The position numbers and the translations under genes were made by a program. Below, piece by piece: positions 17,105 through 28,636 of a stretch of 64,000 nucleotides of DNA. The DNA comes from Brevundimonas mediterranea (GTDB lineage Bacteria; Pseudomonadota; Alphaproteobacteria; Caulobacterales; Caulobacteraceae): contig NZ_JACIDA010000001.1 in the NCBI RefSeq assembly GCF_014196125.1, positions 1,178,001-1,242,000 on the forward strand, written 5' to 3'. A model generated the notes under the pieces. It saw only the letters and a list, made by a program, of their open reading frames with translations, did not search any database and was not told the origin of the DNA. Position 1 is the first letter of the stretch. Every line of letters begins with the position of its first letter.

Positions 17105-18640
17105 CTTCGACGTCACGTCGTAGACGACGCGGTTCACGCCCCGCACCTCGTTGATGATCCGCGTGGCGGTCTTGGCCAGGACGTCCCAGGGGAATTGGTA
17201 GAAGTCGGCGGTCATGCCGTCGGTGGAGGAGACGGCGCGGAGGGCCAGGACTTTTTCGTAGGTGCGGGCGTCGCCCATGACGCCGACGGTCTTGACCGGC
17301 AGCAGGACGGCGAAAGCCTGCCAGATATGGTCGTACAGGCCGGCCTTGCGGATCTCGTCCAGATAGATGGCGTCGGCCTGTTGCAGGGTCTCGACGGCCT
17401 CGGGCGTGATTTCGCCGGGGATGCGGATGGCCAGGCCCGGTCCGGGGAAGGGGTGGCGGCCCACGAACGCGTCCGTAAGCCCCAGTTCGCGGCCCAGGGC
17501 GCGGACCTCGTCCTTGAACAGTTCGCGCAGGGGCTCGACGAGTTTGAGCTTCATATAGTCGGGCAGGCCGCCGACATTGTGGTGGCTCTTGATGACGTGG
17601 GCCTTGCCGCTGGACGATGACACGCTCTCGATCACGTCGGGATAGAGGGTGCCCTGGGCCAGGAATTCCGCGCCCTCGATCTTGTTGGCTTCGCGGTCGA
17701 ACACCTCGATGAAGACGCGGCCGATGATCTTGCGCTTGGTCTCCGGATCCGACTGGCCCGCCAGCTCGCCCAGGAATTCCTTCGACGCATCAACATGCAC
17801 AAGCGGGATATTGTAGTGCTCGCGGAACAGGGTGGTGACCTGGGTCGCCTCGTCCTTGCGCAGCAGGCCGGTGTCCACGAAGACGCAGGTCAGCTGGTCG
17901 CCGATGGCCTCGTGGATCAGCACGGCCGCGACCGAGCTGTCGACGCCGCCGGACAGGCCGCAGATGACCTTGGCGTCGCCGACCTGTTCGCGGATCTGGG
18001 CGATCTTCTCGTCGCGATAGGCGGCCATGGTCCAGTCGCCCTTCAGCCCGGTGATGCCGTGGGTGAAGTTCTTCAGCATCTGGTGGCCGCGCGGTGTGTG
18101 CATCACCTCGGGGTGGAACTGCACGCCGTAGAAGCGGCGGGTCTCGTCGGCGATCACCGCATAGGGCGAACCGGCCGAAGAGGCGACGACGTCGAAGCCC
18201 TCGGGGATGGCGACGATCTTGTCGCCATGACTCATCCACACGGTCTCCTCTTCGCCGACCGGGGCCAGGTCAGCCAGCAGGGGCGAGGCCTTTTCGACGG
18301 TGATCTCGGCGCGCCCGAACTCGCGGGTGTGGCCGCCCTCGACCTTGCCGCCCAGCTGTTCGCACATGGTCATCTCGCCGTAGCAGATGCCCAGCACCGG
18401 CACCCCGGCCTCGAACACGGCCTGAGGCGCGCGGGGGCTGCCCTCTTCGTGCACGCTCTCGGGACCGCCCGACAGGATGATGGCCGCCGGGTTCATCCCC
18501 GCCAGAGCGGCCTCGGCCTTCTGGAACGGATGGATCTCGCAATAGACGCTGGCCTCGCGCAGGCGGCGCGCGATCAACTGCGTCACCTGGCTGCCGAAGT
18601 CGACGATGAGGACCTTTTGGTGGTCGTGCGGGGTGGTCAT
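17078..18640 (-). CDS. guaA: GMP synthase (glutamine-hydrolysing)
   Basis: This enzyme amidates XMP to GMP using glutamine and ATP. The 520-residue product has the class I glutaminase domain (nucleophile GICYGEM with Cys86, His176 and Glu178 in FHPEV), the PP-loop SGGVDSS at 230-236 and the C-terminal dimerisation domain ending GTIEWE. All key residues are present. It is the last gene of the guaB-MAPEG-rsmB-nucleosidase-guaA run and overlaps the nucleosidase gene by four bases (ATGA). Its 3' end is the proposed integration site of the neighbouring island, and the reading frame is intact there. Confidence 0.97.
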   Translation of the reverse strand: MTTPHDHQKVLIVDFGSQVTQLIARRLREASVYCEIHPFQKAEAALAGMNPAAIILSGGPESVHEEGSPRAPQAVFEAGVPVLGICYGEMTMCEQLGGKVEGGHTREFGRAEITVEKASPLLADLAPVGEEETVWMSHGDKIVAIPEGFDVVASSAGSPYAVIADETRRFYGVQFHPEVMHTPRGHQMLKNFTHGITGLKGDWTMAAYRDEKIAQIREQVGDAKVICGLSGGVDSSVAAVLIHEAIGDQLTCVFVDTGLLRKDEATQVTTLFREHYNIPLVHVDASKEFLGELAGQSDPETKRKIIGRVFIEVFDREANKIEGAEFLAQGTLYPDVIESVSSSSGKAHVIKSHHNVGGLPDYMKLKLVEPLRELFKDEVRALGRELGLTDAFVGRHPFPGPGLAIRIPGEITPEAVETLQQADAIYLDEIRKAGLYDHIWQAFAVLLPVKTVGVMGDARTYEKVLALRAVSSTDGMTADFYQFPWDVLAKTATRIINEVRGVNRVVYDVTSKPPGTIEWE

Positions 18641-19338
18641 GGCGTGATCGAATCCGGGGAGAGTTGCGCGGGGTCTTGGCCTTGTGCGGCCGGGATTTCA
18701 AGGGCGGCGAGGCCGTCGGCCTCCAGCACGGCGATCAAACGGTCCAGGGCGGCCGCCAGGTTCTCGTCCACGTGATGCAGGGTCGAGGTCCAGTCCTCGA
18801 GCGCCTTCAGTTCGGCGCGGCCGTCCGACACGCCGCGCAGAGCGACCAGGGGCACACCGAAGGTCTGGGCCGACCGGACCAGGGCCCAGGTCTCCATATC
18901 CACCATCTCGGCGTCTATGGCGTCATAGGCGGCGCCGGAGACGACATTGGCGCCGGTCGACAGGGTCGCGGTCGGCACGCCAGGGATGGGGCAAGGCAGA
19001 GGCAGGACCGCAGGCTGGTCCAGCAGCGGCGTCATGCCCTTGGCCAAACCCAGGGCGCTGGCGTCCATGTCGCGATAGGCGACCGACGCGGCCTGATAGA
19101 CGCAGGCGTGGTTCAGCACCCGCGAGCCGCACGACCCCAGCGACACGATCAGGTCCGGCAGATCGCCCGCCGCCTCCAGCCGGGCCAGGGCGGCGGTCAG
19201 GACGACGGCGGCCTCGACCGGGCCGACGCCGGTCATCAGGGGCTGGATGCGGGCGCGCAGATGGTCGCCGTACTCGGCGGGCGCAGCCATGACGTGGAGG
19301 ACCGAAACCTCGCCGTGCCGCGCCAGCCCAGCCCCCAT
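18637..19338 (-). CDS. MTA/SAH nucleosidase-like protein
   Basis: The 233-residue product belongs to the nucleoside phosphorylase/MTA-SAH nucleosidase fold. Visible motifs include [17 protein letters not shown] (with the substrate-binding Glu) and the late LRGVSDGR containing the catalytic Asp. These match 5'-methylthioadenosine/S-adenosylhomocysteine nucleosidase, which clears the products of SAM-dependent reactions. The C-terminal 40 residues are an unusual low-complexity tail. It overlaps rsmB (TGATG) and guaA (ATGA), so expression is coupled to both. Exact substrate preference is not fixed by the sequence. Confidence 0.85.
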   Translation of the reverse strand: MGAGLARHGEVSVLHVMAAPAEYGDHLRARIQPLMTGVGPVEAAVVLTAALARLEAAGDLPDLIVSLGSCGSRVLNHACVYQAASVAYRDMDASALGLAKGMTPLLDQPAVLPLPCPIPGVPTATLSTGANVVSGAAYDAIDAEMVDMETWALVRSAQTFGVPLVALRGVSDGRAELKALEDWTSTLHHVDENLAAALDRLIAVLEADGLAALEIPAAQGQDPAQLSPDSITP

Positions 19339-20639
19339 CAGGCGGCGCGCTGATAGACGGCGGCGAAGAAGCCGTCGGTGTCCGCGGTCGCCGGCGACAG
19401 ACGCAGACGCGCGCCCGACGCCAGTTCGGCGAACTTGGCGCGGGCCGCCTCGGTCAGTTGCGGGGCCGACAGGACATCAGCGACGGCGACCGGGCGGAAG
19501 TCGGGGTTGGCGGCCTCGAAGGCGTCAGCGCTGGCCTCGTTCTCGCGCGCCAGCATCGAACAGGTGACATAGACCAGACGCCCGCCCGGCTTCACCAGCT
19601 TGGTCGCCTGGCTCAGGATGCGCACCTGAAGGGCGTGCAGCTTCTCGACCTCTTCGGTCGTCAGCCGCCAGGCGTCCTCCGGCCGACGCCGCCAGGTGCC
19701 CGAACCCGAGCAGGGGGCGTCGACGAAGACCAGATCGGCCTGGCCGTTGACGGCTTCCAGTCCGCCGCCGTTCTGACCGATCAACACCAGCTCGGCCTCG
19801 ACGCCTGCGCGTTGCAGGCGGGGCCGGATGTTCTCGAGCCGCTTGTTGACGACATCCGAAGCGATCAGCTTACCCTGCCCCGTCATGGCCTGGGCCAGAC
19901 CCAGGGTCTTGCCGCCGCCGCCGGCGCAGTAATCCACAACGGTCGTGCCCGGTTCGGCGCCCGCCAGCCAGCAGACGACCTGGCTGCCTTCGTCCTGGAT
20001 CTCGAACTTGCCGGCCTTGAACCCGTCCAGGGCCTGGATATTGGGCGGCGGCTCCGACGGCACGCGCAGGCCCCATTCGGACCAGGGGGTGCGCGAGACC
20101 TCCAGACCGGCGGCCCGCAGCTCGGCCTCGACAGCCTCCACCTTGGCGGTCGCGCCATTGACCCGCAGGTCGATGGGCGCGCGCGGCGCCATCAGGGCGT
20201 GGGCCTCTTCGGCCCAACGGTCGCCGAAAGTGGCCTTGAAATCCTCGACCACGAACTCGGGCAGCCCGGCCGCGACCCAGCCGGGCAGTTCACCCGGCGC
20301 GGCGGTGATGCGGCTGCGTTCCTGCTTCGACAGCGGACGCGGACCGTAGCCTTCGCCCGAGTGCAGCGCCTCGATCTCGTCCACCGACAGCCCGTCAATG
20401 GCGTGCAGCGATCCGATCACCAGGGCCCGACCGTCTTCGCGCCCGCCCATGATCCACGACAGTCGGCCGCGCGCGCGCAGCACCTTGTAGACATGATCGG
20501 CGATGGCCCGCCGATCCTTGGACCCGGCATAGCGGTTGGCGGTCCCCCAGGCTTTCAGGACGGTTTCCGCCGGTTGGTTGCCCTGGGCGATCGAGTCCAG
20601 GACGGCGGCGGCGGCGGCGAGACGGGCGGCTGGGGTCAA
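19338..20639 (-). CDS. rsmB: RsmB/NOP-family rRNA cytosine-5 methyltransferase
   Basis: The product (433 aa) has an N-terminal NusB-like helical segment and a C-terminal SAM-dependent methyltransferase domain. Visible motifs are VVDYCAGGGGKT (SAM binding), VDAPCSGSGTWRR (motif IV with catalytic Cys) and VTCSM (motif VI Cys). RsmB methylates C967 of 16S rRNA. The two conserved Cys motifs establish the m5C family. Naming as RsmB rests on length, N-terminal domain and the general family, so a related RNA target is possible. It overlaps the nucleosidase start by one base. Confidence 0.88.
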   Translation of the reverse strand: MTPAARLAAAAAVLDSIAQGNQPAETVLKAWGTANRYAGSKDRRAIADHVYKVLRARGRLSWIMGGREDGRALVIGSLHAIDGLSVDEIEALHSGEGYGPRPLSKQERSRITAAPGELPGWVAAGLPEFVVEDFKATFGDRWAEEAHALMAPRAPIDLRVNGATAKVEAVEAELRAAGLEVSRTPWSEWGLRVPSEPPPNIQALDGFKAGKFEIQDEGSQVVCWLAGAEPGTTVVDYCAGGGGKTLGLAQAMTGQGKLIASDVVNKRLENIRPRLQRAGVEAELVLIGQNGGGLEAVNGQADLVFVDAPCSGSGTWRRRPEDAWRLTTEEVEKLHALQVRILSQATKLVKPGGRLVYVTCSMLARENEASADAFEAANPDFRPVAVADVLSAPQLTEAARAKFAELASGARLRLSPATADTDGFFAAVYQRAA

Positions 20640-20655
20640 TGCGGACTTTCAGAGA

Positions 20656-21048
20656 TCAAAGAAACAGGGAGGCCAGGACCATGACCAGTCCCGCGAGCGA
20701 GACCAGCCAGACCAGCGACCGGATATAGGGAATACCGAGGGCGTAGAGCGGCACATAGACGAAGCGCGCCCAGAAATAGAGGGCCGCGCCCCACACGGTC
20801 AGGGCGCCGGACGCCCCGATCACATGGGCGATCAGCACCGCGCCGATGAACAACGGCAGGGTTTCATACAGATTGGCCTGGGCGCGCTCGAGACGGCCGG
20901 TCAGCGGCTTCTTCGCCGCCGGCGTTTCGTCGCGCGGACCCGCATTCCACTTCGAACCGAATTCGACCGTCCGCGCCCCGGCCGGCAGGAAGATCTGCAC
21001 CAGGGCCAGGATCAAGGTCAGGGCCAGATAGGTCAGTTCGGTCGTCAT
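20656..21048 (-). CDS. MAPEG family membrane protein
   Basis: The 130-residue product has four predicted transmembrane helices and the MAPEG signature region: ERAQANLYETLPLFIGAVL followed by WARFVYVPLYALGIPYIRSLVWLVS. Eukaryotic MAPEG members act on glutathione and eicosanoids. The bacterial branch is mostly uncharacterised. It lies only 4 bases after guaB and 16 before rsmB, so it is embedded in the GMP synthesis operon. No functional link to purine synthesis is known to me. Confidence 0.85.
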   Translation of the reverse strand: MTTELTYLALTLILALVQIFLPAGARTVEFGSKWNAGPRDETPAAKKPLTGRLERAQANLYETLPLFIGAVLIAHVIGASGALTVWGAALYFWARFVYVPLYALGIPYIRSLVWLVSLAGLVMVLASLFL

Positions 21049-21052
21049 GGCC

Positions 21053-22576
<1,524 letters not shown>

Positions 22577-22637
22577 TTATGGGCCCGATAGATTTTATTG
22601 GTTTGCAACCGACAGGGCCAATGACCATTCTTGCAAC

Positions 22638-23180
22638 ATGGTCGGCGTCCTCCTCAGCACCGCGCGCAAACTGGCTTTGAAGATCGCCAGCTATGGCGTC
22701 ATGCACCTTGTGGTGGCCGTTCTGGTGGCCTTCGCCATCACCCGCGACTGGCGCATCGCCCTGGCCGTCGGCATGGTCGAGCCCTTCTTCCAGACCATCG
22801 CCTATTCGATCCACGACAGGGTCTGGCACCGGGTCGAACGCCGCCGCATGGCCTCCAACATCGAAGAGGCGGCCGAGGCCTTCACCGCACGCCTCGACAT
22901 CATGTCGCCGGATGAACAGACCCGCGTCCACGACCATCATGGCCACAGCCACGCCCTGCCCCGCTCGTTCAAACAGGTGGCGGTCAAGACCGTCACCTAT
23001 GGCGTCATGCATTTCGCTGTCGCCGTGGCCGTGGCCTACGCCCTGACCCAGGACATCCGCACGGCCCTGGCCATCGGCACCATCGAGCCCCTGGTCCAGA
23101 CGGTCTTCTTCACCGTCCACGACCGCATCTGGTCGCGCATCGAACAGCGCCGCGCCGGCCGGCAGCCGGCGACGGCTTGA
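22638..23180 (+). CDS. tandem DUF2061 membrane protein
   Basis: The 180-residue product contains two copies of the DUF2061 unit: residues about 10-65 (KIASYGVMHLVVAVLVAFAI ... EPFFQTIAYSIHDRVWHRV) and about 115-170 (KTVTYGVMHFAVAVAVAYAL ... EPLVQTVFFTVHDRIWSRI). Each has two hydrophobic segments. A His-rich linker (HDHHGHSHA) joins the halves and could bind metal. DUF2061 proteins are small uncharacterised membrane proteins, usually with one copy. It is divergent from guaB and convergent with rlmE. Confidence 0.88.
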   Translation: MVGVLLSTARKLALKIASYGVMHLVVAVLVAFAITRDWRIALAVGMVEPFFQTIAYSIHDRVWHRVERRRMASNIEEAAEAFTARLDIMSPDEQTRVHDHHGHSHALPRSFKQVAVKTVTYGVMHFAVAVAVAYALTQDIRTALAIGTIEPLVQTVFFTVHDRIWSRIEQRRAGRQPATA

Positions 23181-23205
23181 GCCTCGGCGGCGCGGATTCT
23201 GCTGC

Positions 23206-23916
23206 CTACAGCTTGTTCAACGCCACCAGAAACACCTCGGCGCTATCCTTCCGGCTCGATTCCGGCTTGACGTATTTGACCGTCTCGAACTCCTCGCGCA
23301 GCCGCGCCAGAACCCCTCCGGCGTCGCCGCCCTGGAAGTTCTTGGACACGAAATTCCCGCCTGGCCGCAGGGTGCGGATGGCGAAGTCGGCGGCGATCTC
23401 GATCAGGGCGATGATCTTCAGGTGGTCGGTCTGGCGGTGGCCGACCGTATTGTGCGCCATGTCCGACAGCACCAGGTCCGGCGCGCCGCCGATGGCGTCG
23501 ATCAGCTGCTGGTCCACGCCCGGATGGGTGAAGTCGGCCTGCAACAGGGTCGAACCCGGAATCGGCTCGATCATCAGCAGGTCTACGCCCGCCACGGCGC
23601 CGGCTCCGCGATTGACCGCCACCTGGATCCAGCCGCCCGGCGCCGCACCCAGGTCGATGACCTTCGAGCCACGCTTGATCAGGTGGAATTTGTCGTCGAT
23701 CTCGATCAGCTTGAAGGCCGCGCGCGAGCGCCAGCCCTCGGCCCGCGCCTTCTCGGACCATTTGTCCGCCAACTGGCGTTTGATCCATTGCTGGCTCGAC
23801 ATCGACTTGGTGTCGGCCGTCTTCATTTTGGTGCCCATGCCGCGCCCGGCGGCGGTGCCGCCCGTGGGCGGTTTGACCATCCGGCGGCGTTCTTGGGGCT
23901 TTTCGTCTTCACTCAT
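23206..23916 (-). CDS. rlmE: 23S rRNA 2'-O-methyltransferase
   Basis: RlmE (RrmJ/FtsJ) methylates U2552 in the 23S A-loop. The 236-residue product from ATG 23916 has a Lys/Arg-rich N-terminal leader, RSRAAFKLIEID, the SAM motif VIDLGAAPGGW, LVLSDMAHNTVG with catalytic Asp and FVSKNFQGG with catalytic Lys. Length and motifs fit the FtsJ family. The longer frame upstream to 24381 is antisense to the cyclophilin gene and is rejected. It is divergent from that gene, which starts 73 bases away. Confidence 0.95.
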   Translation of the reverse strand: MSEDEKPQERRRMVKPPTGGTAAGRGMGTKMKTADTKSMSSQQWIKRQLADKWSEKARAEGWRSRAAFKLIEIDDKFHLIKRGSKVIDLGAAPGGWIQVAVNRGAGAVAGVDLLMIEPIPGSTLLQADFTHPGVDQQLIDAIGGAPDLVLSDMAHNTVGHRQTDHLKIIALIEIAADFAIRTLRPGGNFVSKNFQGGDAGGVLARLREEFETVKYVKPESSRKDSAEVFLVALNKL

Positions 23917-23988
23917 CGTTCCCACATAGCCCCGACCGGCGTTGCGGGCTATGTCCCGCCTCAAATCAACCCCAAGAGGACGACCGAA

Positions 23989-24450
<462 letters not shown>

Positions 24451-24460
24451 GACTCTCCTC

Positions 24461-24499
24461 CCTCGAAACCGTATCGGCTCGGCCGATGCGGTTTCGAGG
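24461..24499. terminator. hairpin between convergent genes
   Basis: CCTCGAAACCG and CGGTTTCGAGG form an 11-bp perfect stem that extends inward through ATCGGC/GCCGAT. It sits between the cyclophilin and the minus-strand hypothetical gene, 10 bases from each stop. There is no clear T run, so it is probably a bidirectional transcript-end hairpin and less likely a classical intrinsic terminator. Confidence 0.55.
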
Positions 24500-24507
24500 C
24501 CTGCGGT

Positions 24508-24984
24508 CTAGGAGCGGTCCTTGGCCGTGCCGTCGAACTGAACCGCCTGGGCGTCGCGCCAAGCGTCACGCAAGCCGTCCACCGGCAGGTTCGCGCCCAG
24601 CAGGGCCAGCTGATCGACCCACACCGTCGCCAGTTTGTCGACTGTGGACTGGCCCCAGCCCGGCGGCTGCTGTCGCGCCCAGTTCTGCAAAGACCCCGCA
24701 TTGAAGATCATCAGGAAGGCGCAGATCACGAACAGGGTCTGGCTGGTCCACCGCCGCGCCCGCGACGCCTCGCCCTCCTCGTCCAGAGCCGGCGCGGGAG
24801 GAAAGGCGAACCGGCCCAGGGCGACCAGGGCGTTCTCGCGCGTCGGCAGGTCGTGGGCGTCGGCGGCGCCGATCCAGTCGCTGGACGGATCAGCCGCCAC
24901 CGGTTCGTCCAGGGGCGGAAACGGCGACACCGGCGGATGCGCCTGTGTCGGGAAGGGATCGATCGGGTCCGTGGGATCGCTCAT
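24508..24984 (-). CDS. hypothetical protein with one membrane segment
   Basis: I do not recognise this 158-residue protein. Residues 1-60 are Pro/Asp-rich and probably disordered (DPFPTQAHPPVSPFPPLDEP). A single hydrophobic segment, TLFVICAFLMIFNAGSL, lies at about 83-100. The C-terminal 50 residues may form two helices outside the membrane. It is immediately downstream (15 bases) of the MBOAT gene on the same strand and may belong to that O-acetylation operon as an accessory subunit. Confidence 0.65.
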   Translation of the reverse strand: MSDPTDPIDPFPTQAHPPVSPFPPLDEPVAADPSSDWIGAADAHDLPTRENALVALGRFAFPPAPALDEEGEASRARRWTSQTLFVICAFLMIFNAGSLQNWARQQPPGWGQSTVDKLATVWVDQLALLGANLPVDGLRDAWRDAQAVQFDGTAKDRS

Positions 24985-24999
24985 CGTCGGATCAACGCC

Positions 25000-26403
25000 T
25001 CAGAACTGGAAATAGATGAAGGGCGCCACGCCCTCGGGTCGCATCGCCTCGACCAGCAATATGGCCGCCCCGATCAGCACCCCGAGCGTCGGCGACGGCG
25101 CCGTCTTCAGCCGTTCCGCCAGCCCTTCGACCGCGCGCGGCGGCAGCCAATGCATCGCCAGCCCGCCGACGATCAGTGCCAGCACGAAGGGCGTCACCAG
25201 GCTGAAAGCCTCGAATCGCCCCAGCCCGGCCAGCATCTGCATCGCCAGGTCAAAGGTCTCGGCCCGGAACAGGATCCACCCTAGGCAGACGACGTGGAAG
25301 GTGATCAGGATGCCCAGCCAGGTCGGAATGACCTTGCGGTCCTTGACCACCGCACGACCGAGGCGCTCGACCACCTGCGCCCCGCCGTGCAGCGCGCCCC
25401 AGGCCACGAAGGTCCAGGCCGCCCCGTGCCACAGCCCGCCCAGCAGCATGGTGATCATCACATTGAGGCACGACGACCACAGCCCCTTTCGCCCCCCGCC
25501 CAGCGGCACATACAGATAGTCGCGCAGCCAGCTGGACAGGCTGATATGCCACCGCCGCCAGAAGGCCTGCATCGAGGCCGCCCGATACGGCTGGTCGAAA
25601 TTGCGCGGGAAGGAATAGCCCAGCAGGGCCGCGATCCCGATGGCCATGTCCGAATAGGCCGAGAAGTCGCAGTAGATCTGGACCGCATAGGCATAGACCG
25701 CCGCCGCGATGTCGATCGCCCCGTAGGCCGACGGGTCGAAGAAGACCGGGTCCACCAGCCGCGTCGCCAGCTCGGACGCGATCACCGTCTTCTTGAACAG
25801 GCCCCAGACGATCAGCAGCAGCCCATGGGTCGCCATTTCGCGCGTCAGCCGGGGCACGCGCGCGAACTGGGGCAACAGGTCCGACGCCCGCACGATGGGC
25901 CCCGCCACCAGATGCGGGAAGAAGCTCATCAGCAGCATGACGTCCAGCAGGCTCTCGGCCGGCGCCGTCTTGCCGCGATAGACGTCGACCACATAGCTGA
26001 CGCCCTGGAAGGTGAAGAAGCTGATCCCCACCGGCAGCACCACCTGCAACAGCGGCAGGTCACGCTCCCAACCCAATTGCGCCAGCAGATCAACGGCCTG
26101 TTCGACGAAGAAGCCGTAATACTTGAAGAAGCCCAGGATGGTCAGATTGGCCGCGACGCCCAAGCCGACCCACAGTTTGCGCCGCCCCGCCCGGTCGCTG
26201 CGCACGATCAGGGCCGCCACGCCCCAGTTCAGCACGGCCGAGGCGATCAGCAGCCCCACGAACCGCCAGTCCCACTGGGCGTAGAAGAACCAGCTGGCCA
26301 GCAGCAGGAACAGTTTGCGCCGCCCGTTCTCGCGATCCAGGCTCCAGCTGACCAGATAGACGAACAGGAAGAAGACCGCGAAGGCCAGGGTCGGAAACAG
26401 CAT
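25000..26403 (-). CDS. MBOAT family O-acyltransferase (AlgI/PatA-like)
   Basis: The 467-residue product has about eleven membrane segments and AlgI-type MBOAT motifs: NLTILGFFKYYGFF, VLPVGISFFTFQGVSYVVDVYRG, FFPHLVAGPIVRA, the WHISLSSWLRDYLY box and GGLWHGAAWTF with the catalytic His. AlgI-like proteins carry acetyl groups across the inner membrane for transfer onto exported glycans. The next two upstream genes encode periplasmic SGNH hydrolases, the usual partners that carry out acetyl transfer. It shares one base with the first SGNH gene (TGATG). The glycan acceptor, such as peptidoglycan or an exopolysaccharide, is not known. Confidence 0.92.
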   Translation of the reverse strand: MLFPTLAFAVFFLFVYLVSWSLDRENGRRKLFLLLASWFFYAQWDWRFVGLLIASAVLNWGVAALIVRSDRAGRRKLWVGLGVAANLTILGFFKYYGFFVEQAVDLLAQLGWERDLPLLQVVLPVGISFFTFQGVSYVVDVYRGKTAPAESLLDVMLLMSFFPHLVAGPIVRASDLLPQFARVPRLTREMATHGLLLIVWGLFKKTVIASELATRLVDPVFFDPSAYGAIDIAAAVYAYAVQIYCDFSAYSDMAIGIAALLGYSFPRNFDQPYRAASMQAFWRRWHISLSSWLRDYLYVPLGGGRKGLWSSCLNVMITMLLGGLWHGAAWTFVAWGALHGGAQVVERLGRAVVKDRKVIPTWLGILITFHVVCLGWILFRAETFDLAMQMLAGLGRFEAFSLVTPFVLALIVGGLAMHWLPPRAVEGLAERLKTAPSPTLGVLIGAAILLVEAMRPEGVAPFIYFQF

Positions 26404-27659
26404 CAGTCCGCCTCCCCCTTCGCCGCCTTCCAGCGGTCATAGGCCCGCATCAGATCGTCGCTCAACACCCCGCCGATCCACTCCGCCCCGAGGGAGGTGA
26501 AGTGCACCCGGTCGGGCCGCATATAGGGCTCAGGGCTAGTCGCCAGCCGCTCCGCCGAACACTCGCCCCCCATCCGTCCGTACCAGTCCCAGAAGGCGAC
26601 GCCCGTCTCGCCCGCGACCCGACGCTGCACATCCCGGACCACCGCCAGAGCCGCCGGGGCCGCCCGCGATCTGTCCGCCCCACAACCGCCTGCCAAGCCC
26701 GACTTCAGCCCCTCCGGCGCCGCCAGGATCAGCAGCGACGCCCCCGGCGCCAGCCGCCGCAGCCGCTCGATCTGGCCCCGCAGCAGGCCCGCGTAGACCT
26801 CGGCCTCCACCCCTTCAAATCCATCATTGACGCCAAAGGCCAGAATGATCAGCGACGGCCGCCATGCCGCCAACTCCGCAGCGACCACCGCCTGATCCCG
26901 CGCCGCCAGATCCCGCAGCTTCGCCCCGACCACGCCCAGGCTGGACACGACCACGCCCGGCCCGCTCCGCTCGATCCAGACATCGTGGAGGGTCACGGCC
27001 CCCGTCGGGCTCAGCCTGACGGAAGTCGTCACAGCGCCCAGCCGCAGGCTCCGGCACAGGGGCGCCGCCTCGGTCGCGCGGAAGTCCGCCTCGACCGTCT
27101 CTTCCGGCGTCGTCACGGTGATCCGTCCCGCCTGCGGCCCGCTGTCGCCGCACAGCCCCACGATGTCGAAGGCCGCGCCCGGCTCGGCGGTCAGGCTCAG
27201 CACCGCCCCCTCGCCCGCCTCCGACCGCGCCCCGCTCAACCCCGCCCTCAGGGTCGCCGCCCCGTCCAGCCCCGTCAGGGACGCGACCGATATGGGCCAG
27301 TCGCGCGCCGTCACCTCGACCTGCATCGGCCCATAGCCGGCATAGGGAATCCCTGGCTGCAGCACGCCCCGACCGCCGGGTCCGAACCGAGCCTGCAACC
27401 GTGCGCGCAGGGCGCCCGTGATCCGATCCCCGGCCGTGTGGCTGTCGCCGATCTGGAGAATATGGACCGGCCGCTCGCCCTGGCCGATCTCCGCCGTCCG
27501 CAAGGCCTCGAACACCCCCTCCAGCGCCTCGACGCCGCAGATGCCTTCAGGACAGACCGACGCTCCCGGCGCCGGCGCGGGCATGGGCGCATAGGGGACC
27601 TCGGTCCCGCTCTGCATCCCCAGCATCAGCACCGCCGCCCCCACGGCCGCCAGGCTCAT
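26403..27659 (-). CDS. SGNH/GDSL hydrolase, probable periplasmic O-acetyltransferase
   Basis: The 418-residue product has a short hydrophobic N-terminus and SGNH motifs: LQIGDSHTAGD with Ser nucleophile, YAGYGPM (block II-like Gly), FGVNDGF (Asn) and RPDRVHFTSLG with Asp and His. A large beta-rich insertion separates blocks II and III. Proteins of this type work with MBOAT partners to acetylate glycans in the periplasm. The gene directly precedes the MBOAT gene (overlap of one base) and follows a second SGNH gene by two bases, so the three form one unit. Confidence 0.85.
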   Translation of the reverse strand: MSLAAVGAAVLMLGMQSGTEVPYAPMPAPAPGASVCPEGICGVEALEGVFEALRTAEIGQGERPVHILQIGDSHTAGDRITGALRARLQARFGPGGRGVLQPGIPYAGYGPMQVEVTARDWPISVASLTGLDGAATLRAGLSGARSEAGEGAVLSLTAEPGAAFDIVGLCGDSGPQAGRITVTTPEETVEADFRATEAAPLCRSLRLGAVTTSVRLSPTGAVTLHDVWIERSGPGVVVSSLGVVGAKLRDLAARDQAVVAAELAAWRPSLIILAFGVNDGFEGVEAEVYAGLLRGQIERLRRLAPGASLLILAAPEGLKSGLAGGCGADRSRAAPAALAVVRDVQRRVAGETGVAFWDWYGRMGGECSAERLATSPEPYMRPDRVHFTSLGAEWIGGVLSDDLMRAYDRWKAAKGEAD

Positions 27660-27661
27660 GG

Positions 27662-28546
27662 TCAGCCGGTCGTCTGCGGCCGGGCCGCCGCCGCATCCAG
27701 ACCCGCGTCGCGCTTCAGCCGCTCCGCCACTGGCGCGCCGATGCGGCGATAGCCGGCCATGGTCATGTGAATTCCGTCATTGGCCCGCATCAGCTGCGGC
27801 CGCCCGTTAGCGCCGGGCAGATAGGCCGCGTATTCGCCCGCCGTATCGGCGGTGACGCCGGTCGTCTCGATCAGGGGCACGCCCAGGGCCGCCATCCGCT
27901 CGCGCACCACGGCGTTGATGACCGTCATCTTGGCGTCGAAACCGGCCCGCTTCATCTTGGGCAGACCGACCCAATAGACCGCGACGTCATTGGCCCGCAG
28001 CAGGCCCACCAGATCGTCGATCCGCTTGGCGTAGGCCGCCTTCCAGCCGGGCGTGCCGAAATCATGGATCACCCCGTCCAGGCTGATGCCCTGGGCGTCA
28101 TTGGTCCCGAACATCACCACCGCCGCATCGACGGGCGTCTCGCTCAATTGCCGCGCCGTCTTGGCCTGGATGTCCACATAGTCATAGCGCGACAGGCCGG
28201 TGGAGACCGCGCTGAACTGGGTCACAGCGACCCCCTTCTCGCCATGCAGATCACGGTATAGGGCGGCCCAGAGGCCGTCCGCCATCGAATCGCCGAACAC
28301 CCCGATCCTCAGTCCGCCCTGCGCGAGCCGCGCCTTCAGCGGCGTCACTGCGGCCTTCACGACCGGCGCCGGCGCCGGGCTCTCGACCGGACTGGCGACC
28401 GACGGCGGACTGGCCGAGGCGTTGGCGGTTCCGCCCAGCATCAGGGTCGGATGGCGCAGCCAACCGCGCCCGTCCGGCGTCAGCATCAGGCCGATCACGA
28501 CCCCGACGACCAGGGCCGCCGTCAATCCGTTGATGCCTGCGCGCAA
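27662..28546 (-). CDS. DUF459-type SGNH hydrolase
   Basis: This 294-residue product is membrane-anchored (hydrophobic 8-24) with a Pro/Ala/Ser-rich linker, then the SGNH fold: IGVFGDSMADGL (Ser), VMFGTNDAQG (Asn) and NDGIHMTMAGY (Asp/His). This matches DUF459 proteins, which share the OafB/AlgX-like SGNH fold. It is first in the O-acetylation operon followed by a second SGNH protein and the MBOAT. The catalytic set is complete. Presence of two SGNH proteins suggests either two acceptors or transfer followed by de-acetylation. Confidence 0.87.
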   Translation of the reverse strand: MRAGINGLTAALVVGVVIGLMLTPDGRGWLRHPTLMLGGTANASASPPSVASPVESPAPAPVVKAAVTPLKARLAQGGLRIGVFGDSMADGLWAALYRDLHGEKGVAVTQFSAVSTGLSRYDYVDIQAKTARQLSETPVDAAVVMFGTNDAQGISLDGVIHDFGTPGWKAAYAKRIDDLVGLLRANDVAVYWVGLPKMKRAGFDAKMTVINAVVRERMAALGVPLIETTGVTADTAGEYAAYLPGANGRPQLMRANDGIHMTMAGYRRIGAPVAERLKRDAGLDAAAARPQTTG

Positions 28547-28636
28547 GACCGCCCCCGTCGAAAACAGGGTTAGCTATAGCTTAACGACCCCGGCCTGCGC
28601 CATGCCGGTCCCGTGTCAGGCGAAACGACAGCGACC

